Shown here: positions 37,970 through 47,686 of the stretch, piece after piece
Layout of the letters: each line of letters begins with the position of its first letter
Numbering within the stretch: the stretch's first letter is position 1
Source: Sporosarcina sp. BI001-red
GTDB taxonomy: Bacteria > Bacillota > Bacilli > Bacillales_A > Planococcaceae
Direction of reading: 5' to 3'
Length of the DNA stretch: 64,000 nt
Assembly (NCBI RefSeq): GCF_003384035.1
Contig: NZ_QQAK01000009.1
Span: 248,001 to 312,000, forward strand
The notes under the pieces: model-generated
Told to the model about the DNA's origin: nothing
Database searches by the model: none
Seen by the model: the letters and a program-made list of their open reading frames with translations, nothing else
Made by a program: the position numbers and the translations under genes

Positions 37970-38884
37970 ATGAAAGAAGAGTTACTTACAATGTCAGACG
38001 GTGTTATACTCGATTCCTATTTCATGGAACCACCAGGGACACCACGTGGACACATCCACCTCGTACATGGCATGGCCGAGCATATAGGGCGATATGAAGA
38101 AGTAATGAACGACCTTTCACATGCAGGCTACGTTGTAACTGGTTTTAATCAGCGCGGACACGGACAGCGGTCTCTGGATCAGAACCAGCTTGGAGACTTC
38201 GGAGAGGGTGTAACGTTTGATAGACTGGTTGAAGATGTGCGGGAAGTGATGGATGCTTTCAAAATAGAGCATCCCAACCTACCTCGTATTTTGTTTGGAC
38301 ATAGTATGGGATCGTTCGTTGTCCGTCGTTTTTCTCAAAAATACGGTGCGGAAATAGATGCGCTCATCTGTTCAGGAACGGCTGGAAAACCCGGCCTGAC
38401 AAGAGTAGGTGGAAGTCTATTAGCTTCCATTTTATCCATCAAGGATGGCCCACATGCACCGAGTGTAGTTCTCGATACGCTTGGTTTTGGTGGCTATAAC
38501 AAAACAATTTCACATCCGAAAACGAAGTTCGATTGGCTTTCAACAGATCGACAGATAGTGCATAATTATATTGAGGATCCCCTTTGTGGTACAGTTTCCA
38601 CAAATAGTTTTTTCCATGTTTTATTTGATGGATTAAAAGTAATCAGTACGACATCTAACTATGAATCTGTTCCTAAGAAATTGCCTATCCTTTTATTTGC
38701 AGGCACAGAAGATCCTGTAGGGAATATGGGCAGTGGGATTTTTGAAGCAGCGGAAATATATAGGGATGCGGGCGTGGAAAATGCTACCGTATATCTCTTT
38801 GAAGGTGTAAGACACGAATCCTTACAAGGACCTTCTAGAGAACCTGTCCTGAATATGATGAAGCAGTGGGTGGCGAACCTATGA
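37970..38884 (+). CDS. alpha/beta hydrolase, monoacylglycerol lipase-like
   Basis: A 304-residue serine hydrolase of the Hydrolase_4 (lysophospholipase/monoglyceride lipase) group. The nucleophile elbow is GHSMG with S112; the HGMAEH oxyanion region lies near residue 33-38, and the likely acid and base are D in AGTEDPVG and H in GVRHES. There is no signal peptide. ATG at 37970 is chosen because AGGAGG is seven bases upstream; an ATG at 37964 is too close to it. It sits between mutL and miaA, overlapping miaA by four bases, but has no obvious functional link to them. Confidence 0.85.
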   Translation: MKEELLTMSDGVILDSYFMEPPGTPRGHIHLVHGMAEHIGRYEEVMNDLSHAGYVVTGFNQRGHGQRSLDQNQLGDFGEGVTFDRLVEDVREVMDAFKIEHPNLPRILFGHSMGSFVVRRFSQKYGAEIDALICSGTAGKPGLTRVGGSLLASILSIKDGPHAPSVVLDTLGFGGYNKTISHPKTKFDWLSTDRQIVHNYIEDPLCGTVSTNSFFHVLFDGLKVISTTSNYESVPKKLPILLFAGTEDPVGNMGSGIFEAAEIYRDAGVENATVYLFEGVRHESLQGPSREPVLNMMKQWVANL

Positions 38885-39840
38885 ATCAGTCAGCAGAAGT
38901 ACTAGCAATTGCTGGTCCGACAGCTTCAGGAAAAACAGCCCTTGCAGTAGGAATCGCCCATTGTCTTAATGGAGAAGTCATTAATGGGGATGCGATGCAA
39001 GTGTATCGGGGTCTTGATATTGGGACAGCGAAGATTACTGTTGATGAGATGGAAGGGATTCCTCATCACTTATTTGATATTAAATCCCCAACGGAATCGT
39101 TTTCAGCAGCGGAATATCAGCAACTTGTCCGGGAAAAGATTTCTGAGATCCAATCTCGTGGGAAACTCCCTATACTGGCAGGGGGCACCGGATTATATAT
39201 GCAGTCTGTACTATTTGATTACCGGTTTACGGAAGCAGCCGCAAACTTGGAAGTACGAAGTCGTCTAGAAAGTGAGCTTAGCACTCTAGGTGCCCCTGTA
39301 CTATACGAACGGCTACTTCAACAAGACCCTGTGAGCGCGGAAAAAATTCATCCTAATAATCACCGCCGACTCGTTAGGGCGTTAGAAATCCTTGAAGTGA
39401 GTGGTGAGACAAAAGCCAATCACGAAGCGGACCAAGGGTCAACTCCGATGTACCATTCTTATATTATCGGACTTGAACTGCCAAGGGAGCTTCTTTACGA
39501 GAAGATTGACCGTCGTGTCGACCTCATGATGGACAAAGGATTACATGGTGAAGTTAAAGAGTTATGGGAACAAGGAATCCGCAACGTCCAGTCTGTTCAA
39601 GCGATTGGATACAAAGAACTGTACCAAGCAATTGATGGTACTCTGCCTGTAGAGGAAGCAGTTGAACTTATCAAAAAGAATACACGTCACTATGCAAAGC
39701 GTCAGATGACGTACTTCCGCAACAAGCTTGAAGTCAATTGGTACGATGCAACAACGGAGAAAAATCAGCTAGTTCAGAAAATATGTGACGAAGTAAAGGG
39801 ATTTCAGTTGCATGTAGCGAATACAAAAAGTAGGCATTAA
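38881..39840 (+). CDS. miaA: tRNA dimethylallyltransferase
   Basis: A 319-residue MiaA with the P-loop GPTASGKT near residue 12, NGDAMQVYRGLDIGTAK, and RRLVRALEI in the tRNA-binding part. It transfers the dimethylallyl group to A37, giving the substrate of MiaB. The ATG overlaps the hydrolase stop (ATGA), with GGGTGG upstream. hfq follows, the usual miaA-hfq pairing. Confidence 0.95.
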   Translation: MNQSAEVLAIAGPTASGKTALAVGIAHCLNGEVINGDAMQVYRGLDIGTAKITVDEMEGIPHHLFDIKSPTESFSAAEYQQLVREKISEIQSRGKLPILAGGTGLYMQSVLFDYRFTEAAANLEVRSRLESELSTLGAPVLYERLLQQDPVSAEKIHPNNHRRLVRALEILEVSGETKANHEADQGSTPMYHSYIIGLELPRELLYEKIDRRVDLMMDKGLHGEVKELWEQGIRNVQSVQAIGYKELYQAIDGTLPVEEAVELIKKNTRHYAKRQMTYFRNKLEVNWYDATTEKNQLVQKICDEVKGFQLHVANTKSRH

Positions 39841-39870
39841 TTGCGAATAAGAACTGTAGGGGGAAATGAG

Positions 39871-40095
39871 ATGGCAAATGCCAATATGCAGGATACGTTC
39901 CTGAATTCACTCAGAAAGAATAACACGTTTGTAACTGTATTTTTAACAAATGGTTTTCAGCTAAAAGGGTTGATTAAGTCTTATGATAACTATACAGTTC
40001 TTTTAGAATCAGACGGTAAACAGCAACTCATTTATAAGCATGCGATCTCTACGTATGTTCCAGCAAAACCGGTTATCCTGAAAGACGAGCAATAA
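39871..40095 (+). CDS. hfq: RNA-binding protein Hfq
   Basis: A 74-residue Hfq with the Sm1 motif ([21 protein letters not shown], cut here to its recognisable parts LRKNN and [10 protein letters not shown]) and the Sm2 signature YKHAISTY. It forms a hexamer binding A- and U-rich RNA. The ATG at 39871 follows AGGGGGAA; earlier in-frame TTG lacks an RBS. It closes the mutS-mutL-hydrolase-miaA-hfq run, which has no internal terminator. Confidence 0.95.
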   Translation: MANANMQDTFLNSLRKNNTFVTVFLTNGFQLKGLIKSYDNYTVLLESDGKQQLIYKHAISTYVPAKPVILKDEQ

Positions 40096-40097
40096 AA

Positions 40098-40121
40098 AAA
40101 AAGGCCATGATTGGCCTTTTT
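40098..40121. terminator. bidirectional terminator hfq / TRIC-family gene
   Basis: AAAAAGGCCA-TGAT-TGGCCTTTTT is symmetric and lies between two converging genes, so it can end transcripts from both sides. Confidence 0.9.
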
Positions 40122-40725
40122 ATTTTGTCAATAAAGAGCGCTGAGGCAGTTGCCAGTGAAACTTAATCGATAACATACGTAAAGCCGCTGTAACAATTAG
40201 TAGAATATAAAGGGCAGCATCATGTATATACGTATCGAATCCAACGATCAAGCCAGCGAGGGCAGCCCATACTGCATAGATATCACTTTTAAAGACCAAG
40301 GGCTGACGTCCAGCGAGTAAGTCGCGGATGACTCCTCCTCCAGCACCTGTTAGAACCGCAGCCGCCACTATAGCGAACAGAGACATCTCCATTTCAACGG
40401 CCATTAAGGCACCTTGAATTGCAAATGCGGCTAATCCGACAGCATCAAAATATGCTCCCCAACGATTCCATGTCTTCAGTAAGTATCCCGAAAAGAAAAA
40501 GATTACTGCTATAAGAACTGAAGCAACTGTGAAAAACAGTTCTTGTCCCCAAAGGACTGAAACAGGCACTCCGATGAACACGTTGCGTACCGCACCCCCA
40601 CCAAACGCAGTTACCATTCCTAATATATAGACTCCAAACATATCAAAGTCTTCTTCCATCGCAACAATCGCACCGGATATTGCAAATGCGGCTGTGCCGA
40701 TCAGACTAAATACATCCCATGTCAC
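40120..40725 (-). CDS. trimeric intracellular cation channel (UPF0126/YicG) family membrane protein
   Basis: A 201-residue membrane protein with six to seven hydrophobic helices arranged as two repeats, each containing the glycine-rich pattern (TAFGGGAVRNVF and LTGAGGGVIRDLL). This defines the UPF0126 (YicG-like, TRIC-related) family. Some members have been implicated in glycine uptake; the substrate here is unknown. The frame opens at a TTG (40731), but GGAGG is only three bases before it; GTG at 40725 with nine-base spacing is preferred. It is convergent with hfq. Confidence 0.82.
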   Translation of the reverse strand: MTWDVFSLIGTAAFAISGAIVAMEEDFDMFGVYILGMVTAFGGGAVRNVFIGVPVSVLWGQELFFTVASVLIAVIFFFSGYLLKTWNRWGAYFDAVGLAAFAIQGALMAVEMEMSLFAIVAAAVLTGAGGGVIRDLLAGRQPLVFKSDIYAVWAALAGLIVGFDTYIHDAALYILLIVTAALRMLSIKFHWQLPQRSLLTK

Positions 40726-40843
40726 TTCCAACTTCCTCCGTTCAACACGTTTTAAGATTATCCGGATGTGTCATCCGTTTACCGAAAGCGTTCTACCTGC
40801 TAAAATGAGCTAAGAACCTAAGGTACAGATTGGAGCATCCTGA

Positions 40844-42115
40844 ATGAGTATACAGCAATTAAACGATGAAATCTTAAATCGTGCAGAAAAAATCGAAATT
40901 GAACTACAACCTTTTGCAAAAGCTACAGAACGAATTGCTTTCCTCAATCAAAAGAAAGTATTGGCGGCATTCAGAAAAAACCGAGTAAGTGACTTTCATT
41001 TAACTGGTTCCACTGGTTATGGATATGATGATGCTGGAAGAGAAGTGCTGGAACAATTATATGCCGACGTTTTTGGTGCTGAAGCAAGTTTAGTGCGCGT
41101 ACAAATCATATCAGGAACACACGCGATTGCGATTAGCCTTTTCGGGATATTGCGACCCGGAGACGAATTGCTTTATATAACGGGAAAGCCATATGACACA
41201 TTAGAATCCATCGTTTCAGGAGGAAATCAAGATACAGGCTCCTTACAAGATTTTAATATCGGCTACCACCACGTTGATTTATTGGAAGATGGAACTGTCG
41301 ACTATGAAGAGGTAGAACGTCAAATTAATCCCAACACTAAAATGATTGGTATTCAGCGTTCAAGAGGGTACGCAGATCGACCATCCTTCACAGTTGCAGA
41401 AATTGCGGACATGGTGAAGAGCATAAAAGCAAATCATCCCGATATTATTATATTCACCGATAACTGTTATGGTGAATTTGTCGAAGAGCAAGAGCCGACG
41501 GATGTAGGTGTAGATCTTATGGCGGGTTCATTGATCAAAAACCCAGGAGGCGGTCTCGCTCGTACGGGTGGCTATATTGCAGGGAGAAAAGATTTAATTG
41601 AGAAATGTGGATACCGCATGACGTCACCTGGTTTAGGTGCTGAAGCGGGAGCATCACTCGATACGTTACGTGAAATGTACCAGGGCTTTTTCCTAGCACC
41701 ACATACCGTAAGCCAGGCCGTAAAAGGTGCACAATTTACTGCTGGGATGCTTGAATCCTATGGACTTGTAACATCACCCCATTATTCTGCAGCGCGAACA
41801 GATCTAATACAATCGGTGTCATTCCAAAATGCCGAGCAAATGGTTGCATTCTGCCAAATGATCCAAGCAAATTCACCAATTGATGCACATGTAAGCCCAG
41901 TGCCATCATATATGCCAGGCTATGCAGACGATGTCATCATGGCGGCAGGAACCTTCATCCAAGGATCCAGCATCGAGTTGACAGCAGATGGCCCAATTCG
42001 TCCACCATACACAGCCTACATCCAAGGCGGTCTCACCTACGAACATGTGAAAGTAGCGATCCTCTCTTCTGTCGAGCGACTGATCGAACTTAAATTGATT
42101 AAACCTTACAATTGA
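40844..42115 (+). CDS. ynbB: PLP-dependent methionine gamma-lyase family protein (YnbB, aluminium-resistance type)
   Basis: A 423-residue fold-type I PLP enzyme. It has LTGSTGYGYDDAGRE and ISGTHAIA near the cofactor site and AGSLIKNPGGGLARTGGYIAG, with the probable Schiff-base lysine. It belongs to the YnbB/Alu family related to cystathionine gamma-lyases; the physiological reaction is not established. TTGGAG precedes the ATG. In B. subtilis ynbB is followed by glnR-glnA. Here those genes are absent and a tandem-repeat spacer follows. Confidence 0.85.
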   Translation: MSIQQLNDEILNRAEKIEIELQPFAKATERIAFLNQKKVLAAFRKNRVSDFHLTGSTGYGYDDAGREVLEQLYADVFGAEASLVRVQIISGTHAIAISLFGILRPGDELLYITGKPYDTLESIVSGGNQDTGSLQDFNIGYHHVDLLEDGTVDYEEVERQINPNTKMIGIQRSRGYADRPSFTVAEIADMVKSIKANHPDIIIFTDNCYGEFVEEQEPTDVGVDLMAGSLIKNPGGGLARTGGYIAGRKDLIEKCGYRMTSPGLGAEAGASLDTLREMYQGFFLAPHTVSQAVKGAQFTAGMLESYGLVTSPHYSAARTDLIQSVSFQNAEQMVAFCQMIQANSPIDAHVSPVPSYMPGYADDVIMAAGTFIQGSSIELTADGPIRPPYTAYIQGGLTYEHVKVAILSSVERLIELKLIKPYN

Positions 42116-42149
42116 AGGATGGTGTGTGATTGTTAAGCGGGAGGAATTG

Positions 42150-42240
42150 CTCATAAACCTTGAAAAGTGATCATAAAGCTAGGAAAGAGCTCATAAACCT
42201 TGAAAAGTGATCATAAAGCTAGGAAAGAGCTCATAACACA
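42150..42240. repeat. alternating 20-bp tandem repeat (A-B-A-B plus partial)
   Basis: Unit A, CTCATAAACCTTGAAAAGTG, is at 42150-42169 and 42190-42209. Unit B, ATCATAAAGCTAGGAAAGAG, is at 42170-42189 and 42210-42229. A partial unit CTCATAACA starts at 42230. A and B agree at 13 of 20 positions (core TCATAAA-CT), and the AB pair is repeated exactly. It lies in the 245-base gap between ynbB and lexA, with no open reading frame and no spacers, so it is not a CRISPR array. Confidence 0.95.
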
Positions 42241-42305
42241 CATAAAATGCCCATCTAATCAACCAAACCTTTCAAATTACAATCCCATATCCCCACCAAC
42301 TCAAA

Positions 42306-42350
42306 AAAAACTGCGTACCCATCATTAGCTATGATGGGTACGCAGTTTTT
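42306..42350. terminator. bidirectional terminator ynbB / lexA
   Basis: A 17-bp stem (AACTGCGTACCCATCAT and its complement) around TAGCT, flanked by A and T runs, between convergent ynbB and lexA. Confidence 0.93.
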
Positions 42351-42360
42351 ATATACATAA

Positions 42361-42981
42361 TTAATGAATTGTCCGGTAAACTCCGACCACTTTACCAAGA
42401 ATCGATACATTTTCAATAATAATAGGATCCATCGAAGAGTTTTCAGGCTGCAACCGGAAGAAATCTTTTTCTTTAAAGAATCGCTTCACTGTTGCTTCAT
42501 CTTCATCCGTCATCGCAACGACAATTTCTCCATTGCTCGCAGTATGTTGCTGTTTCACAACTACGCGATCACCATTTAAAATACCAGCCTCAATCATACT
42601 ATCCCCAACGATTTCCAACATGTACAGGTTATCCTCCGAAGTCCCGAAAGTATCCGGGATAGGAAAGTACTCTTCAATATTTTCGATTGCAGTGATAGGA
42701 ATTCCGGCTGTAACTTTTCCGACTAGCGGAACATGGAGGACGCCTGTTTTTAACTCGTCCATTCCATCGTGGTCCAAAACTTCGATAGCACGGGGTTTAG
42801 TAGGGTCACGTCTAATGAGACCTTTGCTTTCGAGTCTTGCCAGATGCCCATGAACAGTGGAGCTGGAAGCAAGTCCGACAGCTTCACCAATTTCCCTTAC
42901 AGAAGGCGGGTATCCCTTTTTTTGAACTTCATCTTTAATGAAAGTCAGGATATCCTCCTGTCTTTTGGAGATCTTTTTCAC
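42361..42981 (-). CDS. lexA: SOS repressor LexA
   Basis: A 206-residue LexA: an N-terminal winged helix ([20 protein letters not shown] at about 22-41), the self-cleavage site A92-G93 (KVTAGIP), and the serine/lysine dyad S128 (GDSM) and K166. It represses the SOS regulon until RecA filaments stimulate its cleavage. GTG at 42981 is chosen, with GAGGTGA upstream on the reverse strand, matching the 205-residue B. subtilis length; the longer frame runs through the operator region. It is divergent from yneA, and both share the SOS boxes. Confidence 0.96.
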   Translation of the reverse strand: MKKISKRQEDILTFIKDEVQKKGYPPSVREIGEAVGLASSSTVHGHLARLESKGLIRRDPTKPRAIEVLDHDGMDELKTGVLHVPLVGKVTAGIPITAIENIEEYFPIPDTFGTSEDNLYMLEIVGDSMIEAGILNGDRVVVKQQHTASNGEIVVAMTDEDEATVKRFFKEKDFFRLQPENSSMDPIIIENVSILGKVVGVYRTIH

Positions 42982-43043
42982 TATGTTCACCTCATCACTA
43001 TATTTGCAGCAGACATCGCTCTGCAATGTGTTTCTATGAAAAT

Positions 43044-43073
43044 AGTATAACAGGTGTTCGTACACATGGCAAA
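43044..43073 (-). promoter_or_regulatory. lexA promoter (reverse strand)
   Basis: On the reverse strand TTTGCC (43073-43068), an 18-base spacer and TATACT (43049-43044). SOS box 1 overlaps the -10, consistent with autorepression. Confidence 0.55.
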
Positions 43074-43150
43074 CAAAGGTTCTAATTTTTAGTGTTGACA
43101 TACAAACCCTTGTTCGCATATAATTGAAATACAAACCGAACGTACATTCT
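43047..43150. promoter_or_regulatory. four LexA (SOS) boxes between lexA and yneA
   Basis: Compared with CGAAC-N4-GTTCG: box 1 ATAAC-AGGT-GTTCG (43047-43060), box 2 CAAAC-AAAG-GTTCT (43070-43083), box 3 CAAAC-CCTT-GTTCG (43103-43116) and box 4 CGAAC-GTAC-ATTCT (43137-43150). Each has at most two mismatches in ten fixed positions. Box 1 covers the lexA -10, box 3 lies between the yneA -35 and -10, and box 4 is just downstream of the yneA start point. Confidence 0.8.
43095..43124 (+). promoter_or_regulatory. yneA promoter
   Basis: Perfect TTGACA (43095-43100), an 18-base spacer holding SOS box 3, and perfect TATAAT (43119-43124). A consensus promoter with an operator in its spacer gives strong but tightly repressible expression. 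Confidence 0.85.
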
Positions 43151-43167
43151 GAGAGGGGAAATCATTC

Positions 43168-44141
<974 letters not shown>

Positions 44142-44206
44142 TTGGTTGCACTTCTGTTCGTTTTTGTTTACCTTCTTAATAATGAATGCGAACTGGAGGG
44201 AACGTT

Positions 44207-44440
44207 ATGCTAGAAGAAAATAAGATAAACCGTATTAATGAGCTTGCAAAAAAAGCAAAAACATCAGGTCTTTCCATTGAAGAAGCAAAAGAGCAATCCC
44301 AGTTGCGTAGTGAGTATTTGAAGACTTTTCGTTCGACAATGAGGGATACCATCGAAAATGTTAAAGTTGTGGACCCTGATGGAAATGACGTAACACCTGA
44401 AAAAGTAAAAGATGCTCAAAACAAAAAGTTTTTAAATTAA
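44207..44440 (+). CDS. ynzC: DUF896 protein YnzC
   Basis: A 77-residue DUF896 protein, mainly two helices (EENKINRINELAKKAK, then a second charged helix LRSEYLKTFRSTMRDTIENV). It is the third gene of the SOS operon in B. subtilis. ATG at 44207 has CTGGAGGG upstream; another ATG 21 bases earlier has no RBS. Its molecular role is unknown. It ends before a terminator, closing the operon. Confidence 0.9.
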   Translation: MLEENKINRINELAKKAKTSGLSIEEAKEQSQLRSEYLKTFRSTMRDTIENVKVVDPDGNDVTPEKVKDAQNKKFLN

Positions 44441-44459
44441 GAATCTCCCTATTGGTCTG

Positions 44460-44487
44460 ACCGCAGTTTGTATTCCTGCGGTTTTTT
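44460..44487 (+). terminator. SOS operon terminator
   Basis: ACCGCAG and CTGCGGT pair across a nine-base loop, followed by six T. Confidence 0.85.
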
Positions 44488-44546
44488 CATTACAATGAAT
44501 AAGGAATCTAGTTAAAATAAGAGAATGTGAAAGGGTGTAATTACCG

Positions 44547-46553
44547 ATGACCAACACTATTGATCAATTGGCGATTAATACGATCCGTACGTTGTCGATC
44601 GACGCTATCGAAAAAGCAAATTCGGGCCACCCAGGCCTTCCTATGGGTGCTGCGCCAATGGCGTATGTACTTTGGACACAGCATATGCACCATAACCCAT
44701 CAAACCCATCGTGGTTTAACCGGGATCGCTTTGTATTATCTGCAGGTCATGGTTCTATGCTGCTATACAGCATGCTCCATTTAAGTGGCTACGATCTACC
44801 GATGGACGAACTGAAAAACTTCCGTCAGTGGGGATCTAAAACACCGGGACATCCTGAATACGGTCATACAGCTGGAGTCGAAGCGACAACTGGCCCACTA
44901 GGACAAGGTATTGGAATGGCTGTCGGAATGGCGATGGCTGAAAAGCACCTTGCTGCAACGTATAATAAGCCAGGTTTTGATGTTGTTGACCATTACACAT
45001 ATGCGTTATGTGGTGATGGAGACTTAATGGAGGGTGTGGCAGCTGAAGCTATATCACTCGCAGGTCACCTAGAATTGGATAAGCTAATTGTTTTATACGA
45101 CAGCAATGACATCTCTCTAGACGGTGAATTGGATATGTCTTTCACAGAGAAAATTCAAAAACGGTTTGAATCATATGGCTGGAATTACATTCACGTAGGT
45201 GACGGTAACGACACCGCTCATTTGTCTCAAGCTATTGAACAAGCTAAAGAAAATACAGGTGGCCCTACAATAATTGAAGTGAAAACTGTGATTGGATATG
45301 GCTCACCTAACAAATCCGGTAAATCGGATGCTCATGGAGCACCTCTTGGTGAAGATGAGATGAAACTGACAAAAGAAGCGTACAAGTGGACTTTTGATAG
45401 AGATTTCCATGTCCCTGAAGAAGTGTATGAAACGTTCAAAACGTCAGTACAAAAACTCGGTGTGGACAGTGAGTCTGAATGGAACAAATTGTTCGGCGCT
45501 TATGAAAAAGAACACGGGGAACTTGCTTCGCAATTGAAAAATGCTATTGATGGAACAGATAAAGCCGCAGTCGAAGCACAGTTGCCTATTTATGAAGCAG
45601 GAAAGTCCATTGCAACACGGTCGGCTTCTGGCGATTCAATTAATGCAATTGCGAAAGCTCTTCCATCATTCTTTGGTGGTAGTGCAGACCTTGCCGGTTC
45701 TAATAAAACAGCAATCAAAGGAGCAGGAGATTTTCTTCCTGGCAGCTTTGATGGTCGCAATATATGGTTTGGTGTGCGCGAATTCGCGATGGGGGCTGCT
45801 TTGAACGGAATGACCCTACACGGTGGACTGAATGTATTTGGTGGAACGTTCTTCGTCTTTAGCGACTATGTACGTCCTGCAATCCGTCTATCCGCATTAA
45901 TGGGTATTCCTGTAACCTATGTATTCACTCACGACAGTATCGCTGTAGGAGAAGATGGTCCCACACATGAGCCAGTTGAACACTTAGCTGCTCTTCGCGC
46001 AATGCCTGGCCTTTCTGTAATCCGTCCCGCTGACGGTAACGAAACATCGGCTGCATGGAATTTAGCTGTAACTTCAACGAACAAACCGACAGTTCTTGTA
46101 TTGTCACGTCAAAACTTGCCAGTACTTGAAAAGTCAGCAGAACTTGCATCAGCAGGAGTCAGCAAAGGTGCGTATATTGTATCTCCTTCAAAAGCAGATC
46201 AGCCTGAAGCCATCTTAATTGCGACAGGTTCTGAGGTTAGTCTTGCCGTCGAGGCACAAACGGAACTGAATGGAAGAGGAATCGATGTAGCAGTCGTCTC
46301 CATGCCTTCTTGGGATCGTTTTGAAGGGCAAGATGCAGCTTACAAAGAACAAGTGCTTCCTAAAGCTGTTACAACACGTCTTTCACTCGAAATGGGTTCA
46401 TCACTCGGGTGGCATAAATATGTCGGAAATGACGGTGACGTCCTTTCAATCGATACATTCGGTGCAAGTGCTCCAGGAGAAACTGTTATGAAAGAGTACG
46501 GTTTCAGTGTTGGAAATGTAGTCTCAAAAGTATCTACTATGCTAGGTAAATAA
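44547..46553 (+). CDS. tkt: transketolase
   Basis: A 668-residue transketolase of standard length. It has [17 protein letters not shown] at the N-terminus, the thiamine-diphosphate motif [13 protein letters not shown] near residue 155, the pyrimidine domain with [19 protein letters not shown] near 465-485, and a C-terminal domain. It moves two-carbon units in the pentose phosphate pathway. AAAGGGTG precedes the ATG. Position after ynzC matches B. subtilis. It links functionally with deoB, which feeds ribose 5-phosphate. Confidence 0.97.
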   Translation: MTNTIDQLAINTIRTLSIDAIEKANSGHPGLPMGAAPMAYVLWTQHMHHNPSNPSWFNRDRFVLSAGHGSMLLYSMLHLSGYDLPMDELKNFRQWGSKTPGHPEYGHTAGVEATTGPLGQGIGMAVGMAMAEKHLAATYNKPGFDVVDHYTYALCGDGDLMEGVAAEAISLAGHLELDKLIVLYDSNDISLDGELDMSFTEKIQKRFESYGWNYIHVGDGNDTAHLSQAIEQAKENTGGPTIIEVKTVIGYGSPNKSGKSDAHGAPLGEDEMKLTKEAYKWTFDRDFHVPEEVYETFKTSVQKLGVDSESEWNKLFGAYEKEHGELASQLKNAIDGTDKAAVEAQLPIYEAGKSIATRSASGDSINAIAKALPSFFGGSADLAGSNKTAIKGAGDFLPGSFDGRNIWFGVREFAMGAALNGMTLHGGLNVFGGTFFVFSDYVRPAIRLSALMGIPVTYVFTHDSIAVGEDGPTHEPVEHLAALRAMPGLSVIRPADGNETSAAWNLAVTSTNKPTVLVLSRQNLPVLEKSAELASAGVSKGAYIVSPSKADQPEAILIATGSEVSLAVEAQTELNGRGIDVAVVSMPSWDRFEGQDAAYKEQVLPKAVTTRLSLEMGSSLGWHKYVGNDGDVLSIDTFGASAPGETVMKEYGFSVGNVVSKVSTMLGK

Positions 46554-46565
46554 TTTATAAGTAAT

Positions 46566-46600
46566 AAAAGCAGGGGCGAACATAGCCTCTGCTTTTATTA
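46566..46600 (+). terminator. tkt terminator
   Basis: AAAAGCAGGGGC and GCCTCTGCTTTT pair across seven bases, with a T-rich tail. Confidence 0.88.
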
Positions 46601-46663
46601 TTTATAAGCCTTTTCATCCTCCGCCAGCATAACATTCATAGATTTTAATATATATCTAACTAT

Positions 46664-46678
46664 TTTGACATTTCGACA
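46664..46678. promoter_or_regulatory. candidate tandem Spo0A boxes before sirA
   Basis: TTCGACA (46672-46678) is the exact complement of the Spo0A box core TGTCGAA, and TTTGACA (46664-46670) is one mismatch away, spaced eight bases from it. sirA is a Spo0A target in B. subtilis. The TTGACA within the first box could instead be a -35 element, although no good -10 follows it. Confidence 0.5.
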
Positions 46679-46758
46679 TAAATAGTGATGTTCTATTCCG
46701 TGAAGTGACAGCCTTTGCGAAATACCTCCTGTACGATAATGTAAAGGAGTGGTCATAC

Positions 46759-47205
46759 ATGAGAACATACGGAATTTATAAAATCAAAGAAATGTATCAG
46801 ACATTTGTCCTTGGACGTGAAAGACTGCTATATGATTTATTGAAAGCAGATGGACGCGAGAATCATTTACAGGAAGTTCGATACTTATGCGACCAATTAG
46901 AAATCAGCAGTGTCGAACAGGCAATTATGAGCGAACTCGGAAAGAATTTTCATACAATAGAAGCAGGAGATATGAAATATACATTGACCCATCCTTTGAA
47001 GGGCACAATCGATATCGGATTTTCCTCCCATGCCTTGCATGCAGCGTGTCATGGGTCACGAATGCTCGATCTAGACTTGTTCGTAGCACTTTCCAGTGTG
47101 GAAGACCGTTACTTTGCAATTATGGATGAAGCAGGCGAGTGGGGTTGGCTAAAGCCTGTCAGGCACACATCTTATCCCTTAGAACCCCAATATGTATTCG
47201 TTTGA
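46759..47205 (+). CDS. sirA: sporulation inhibitor of replication SirA (YneE)
   Basis: A 148-residue protein, exactly the length of B. subtilis SirA, beginning MRTYGIYKIKEM. SirA binds the replication initiator DnaA and blocks new rounds of replication once sporulation starts. ATG at 46759 follows AAAGGAG; the frame is open 54 bases further upstream without an RBS. The gap from tkt holds candidate Spo0A boxes. Its place between tkt and yneF matches yneE. Confidence 0.88.
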   Translation: MRTYGIYKIKEMYQTFVLGRERLLYDLLKADGRENHLQEVRYLCDQLEISSVEQAIMSELGKNFHTIEAGDMKYTLTHPLKGTIDIGFSSHALHAACHGSRMLDLDLFVALSSVEDRYFAIMDEAGEWGWLKPVRHTSYPLEPQYVFV

Positions 47206-47281
47206 ATAATAGCTTGTTGAGAAATAGTAAGTGAAACGTACTGATCGTGCCGAGGAAAACGTGAATCTGATAACTGAGACG

Positions 47282-47311
47282 TTGCGTACTAGGGTTCGGA
47301 TGCTGTATAAT
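47282..47311 (+). promoter_or_regulatory. yneF promoter
   Basis: TTGCGT (47282-47287), an 18-base spacer and a perfect TATAAT (47306-47311). Confidence 0.65.
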
Positions 47312-47360
47312 CCTTCTTGGTGGAAACACTTGGACTATTGCAGTAGGGGAGGTAGTACGT

Positions 47361-47606
47361 ATGACTGTTTGGTGGATCGTTGGAATTATTGTTGCACTCG
47401 CAGCAGGAGTTGCCCTTGGTTTCTTCTTAGCTCGTCAATATATGATGAAGTATTTGAAAGATAACCCGCCGATTAATGAAGATATGCTTCGAATGATGAT
47501 GATGCAAATGGGGCAGAAACCTTCTCAAAAGAAAATTAATCAAATGATGTCTCAAATGTCTAAAGCATCTGAAAAAGATGCTAAGAAAAAGAAAGAAAAG
47601 CGTTGA
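47361..47606 (+). CDS. yneF: UPF0154 membrane protein YneF
   Basis: An 81-residue UPF0154 protein with one N-terminal membrane helix ([20 protein letters not shown], about 4-23), the conserved [22 protein letters not shown] segment (key part [10 protein letters not shown] at about 35-44), and a very basic lysine-rich tail. Function unknown but conserved across Firmicutes. AGGGGAGG lies upstream of the ATG. It has its own promoter and terminator. Confidence 0.92.
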   Translation: MTVWWIVGIIVALAAGVALGFFLARQYMMKYLKDNPPINEDMLRMMMMQMGQKPSQKKINQMMSQMSKASEKDAKKKKEKR

Positions 47607-47650
47607 TATAATTCGTATTTACGGCACTATGAATGATAAAAATAACAAGA

Positions 47651-47686
47651 CCCGTTCAATGTATTGACATCGAACGGGATTTTTTA
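47651..47686. terminator. terminator between yneF and the reverse-strand hydrolase
   Basis: CCCGTTC and GAACGGG enclose an inner ATGT-ATTG-ACAT stem, followed by ATTTTTT. It lies between converging genes. Confidence 0.88.

Noticed and set aside
42150..42240. Possible CRISPR-like array
   Set aside because: The units abut with no unique spacers, and no cas gene is present.
47231..47464. 77-codon open frame across the yneF start
   Set aside because: It covers the yneF promoter and RBS in another frame and resembles no protein; yneF explains the region.
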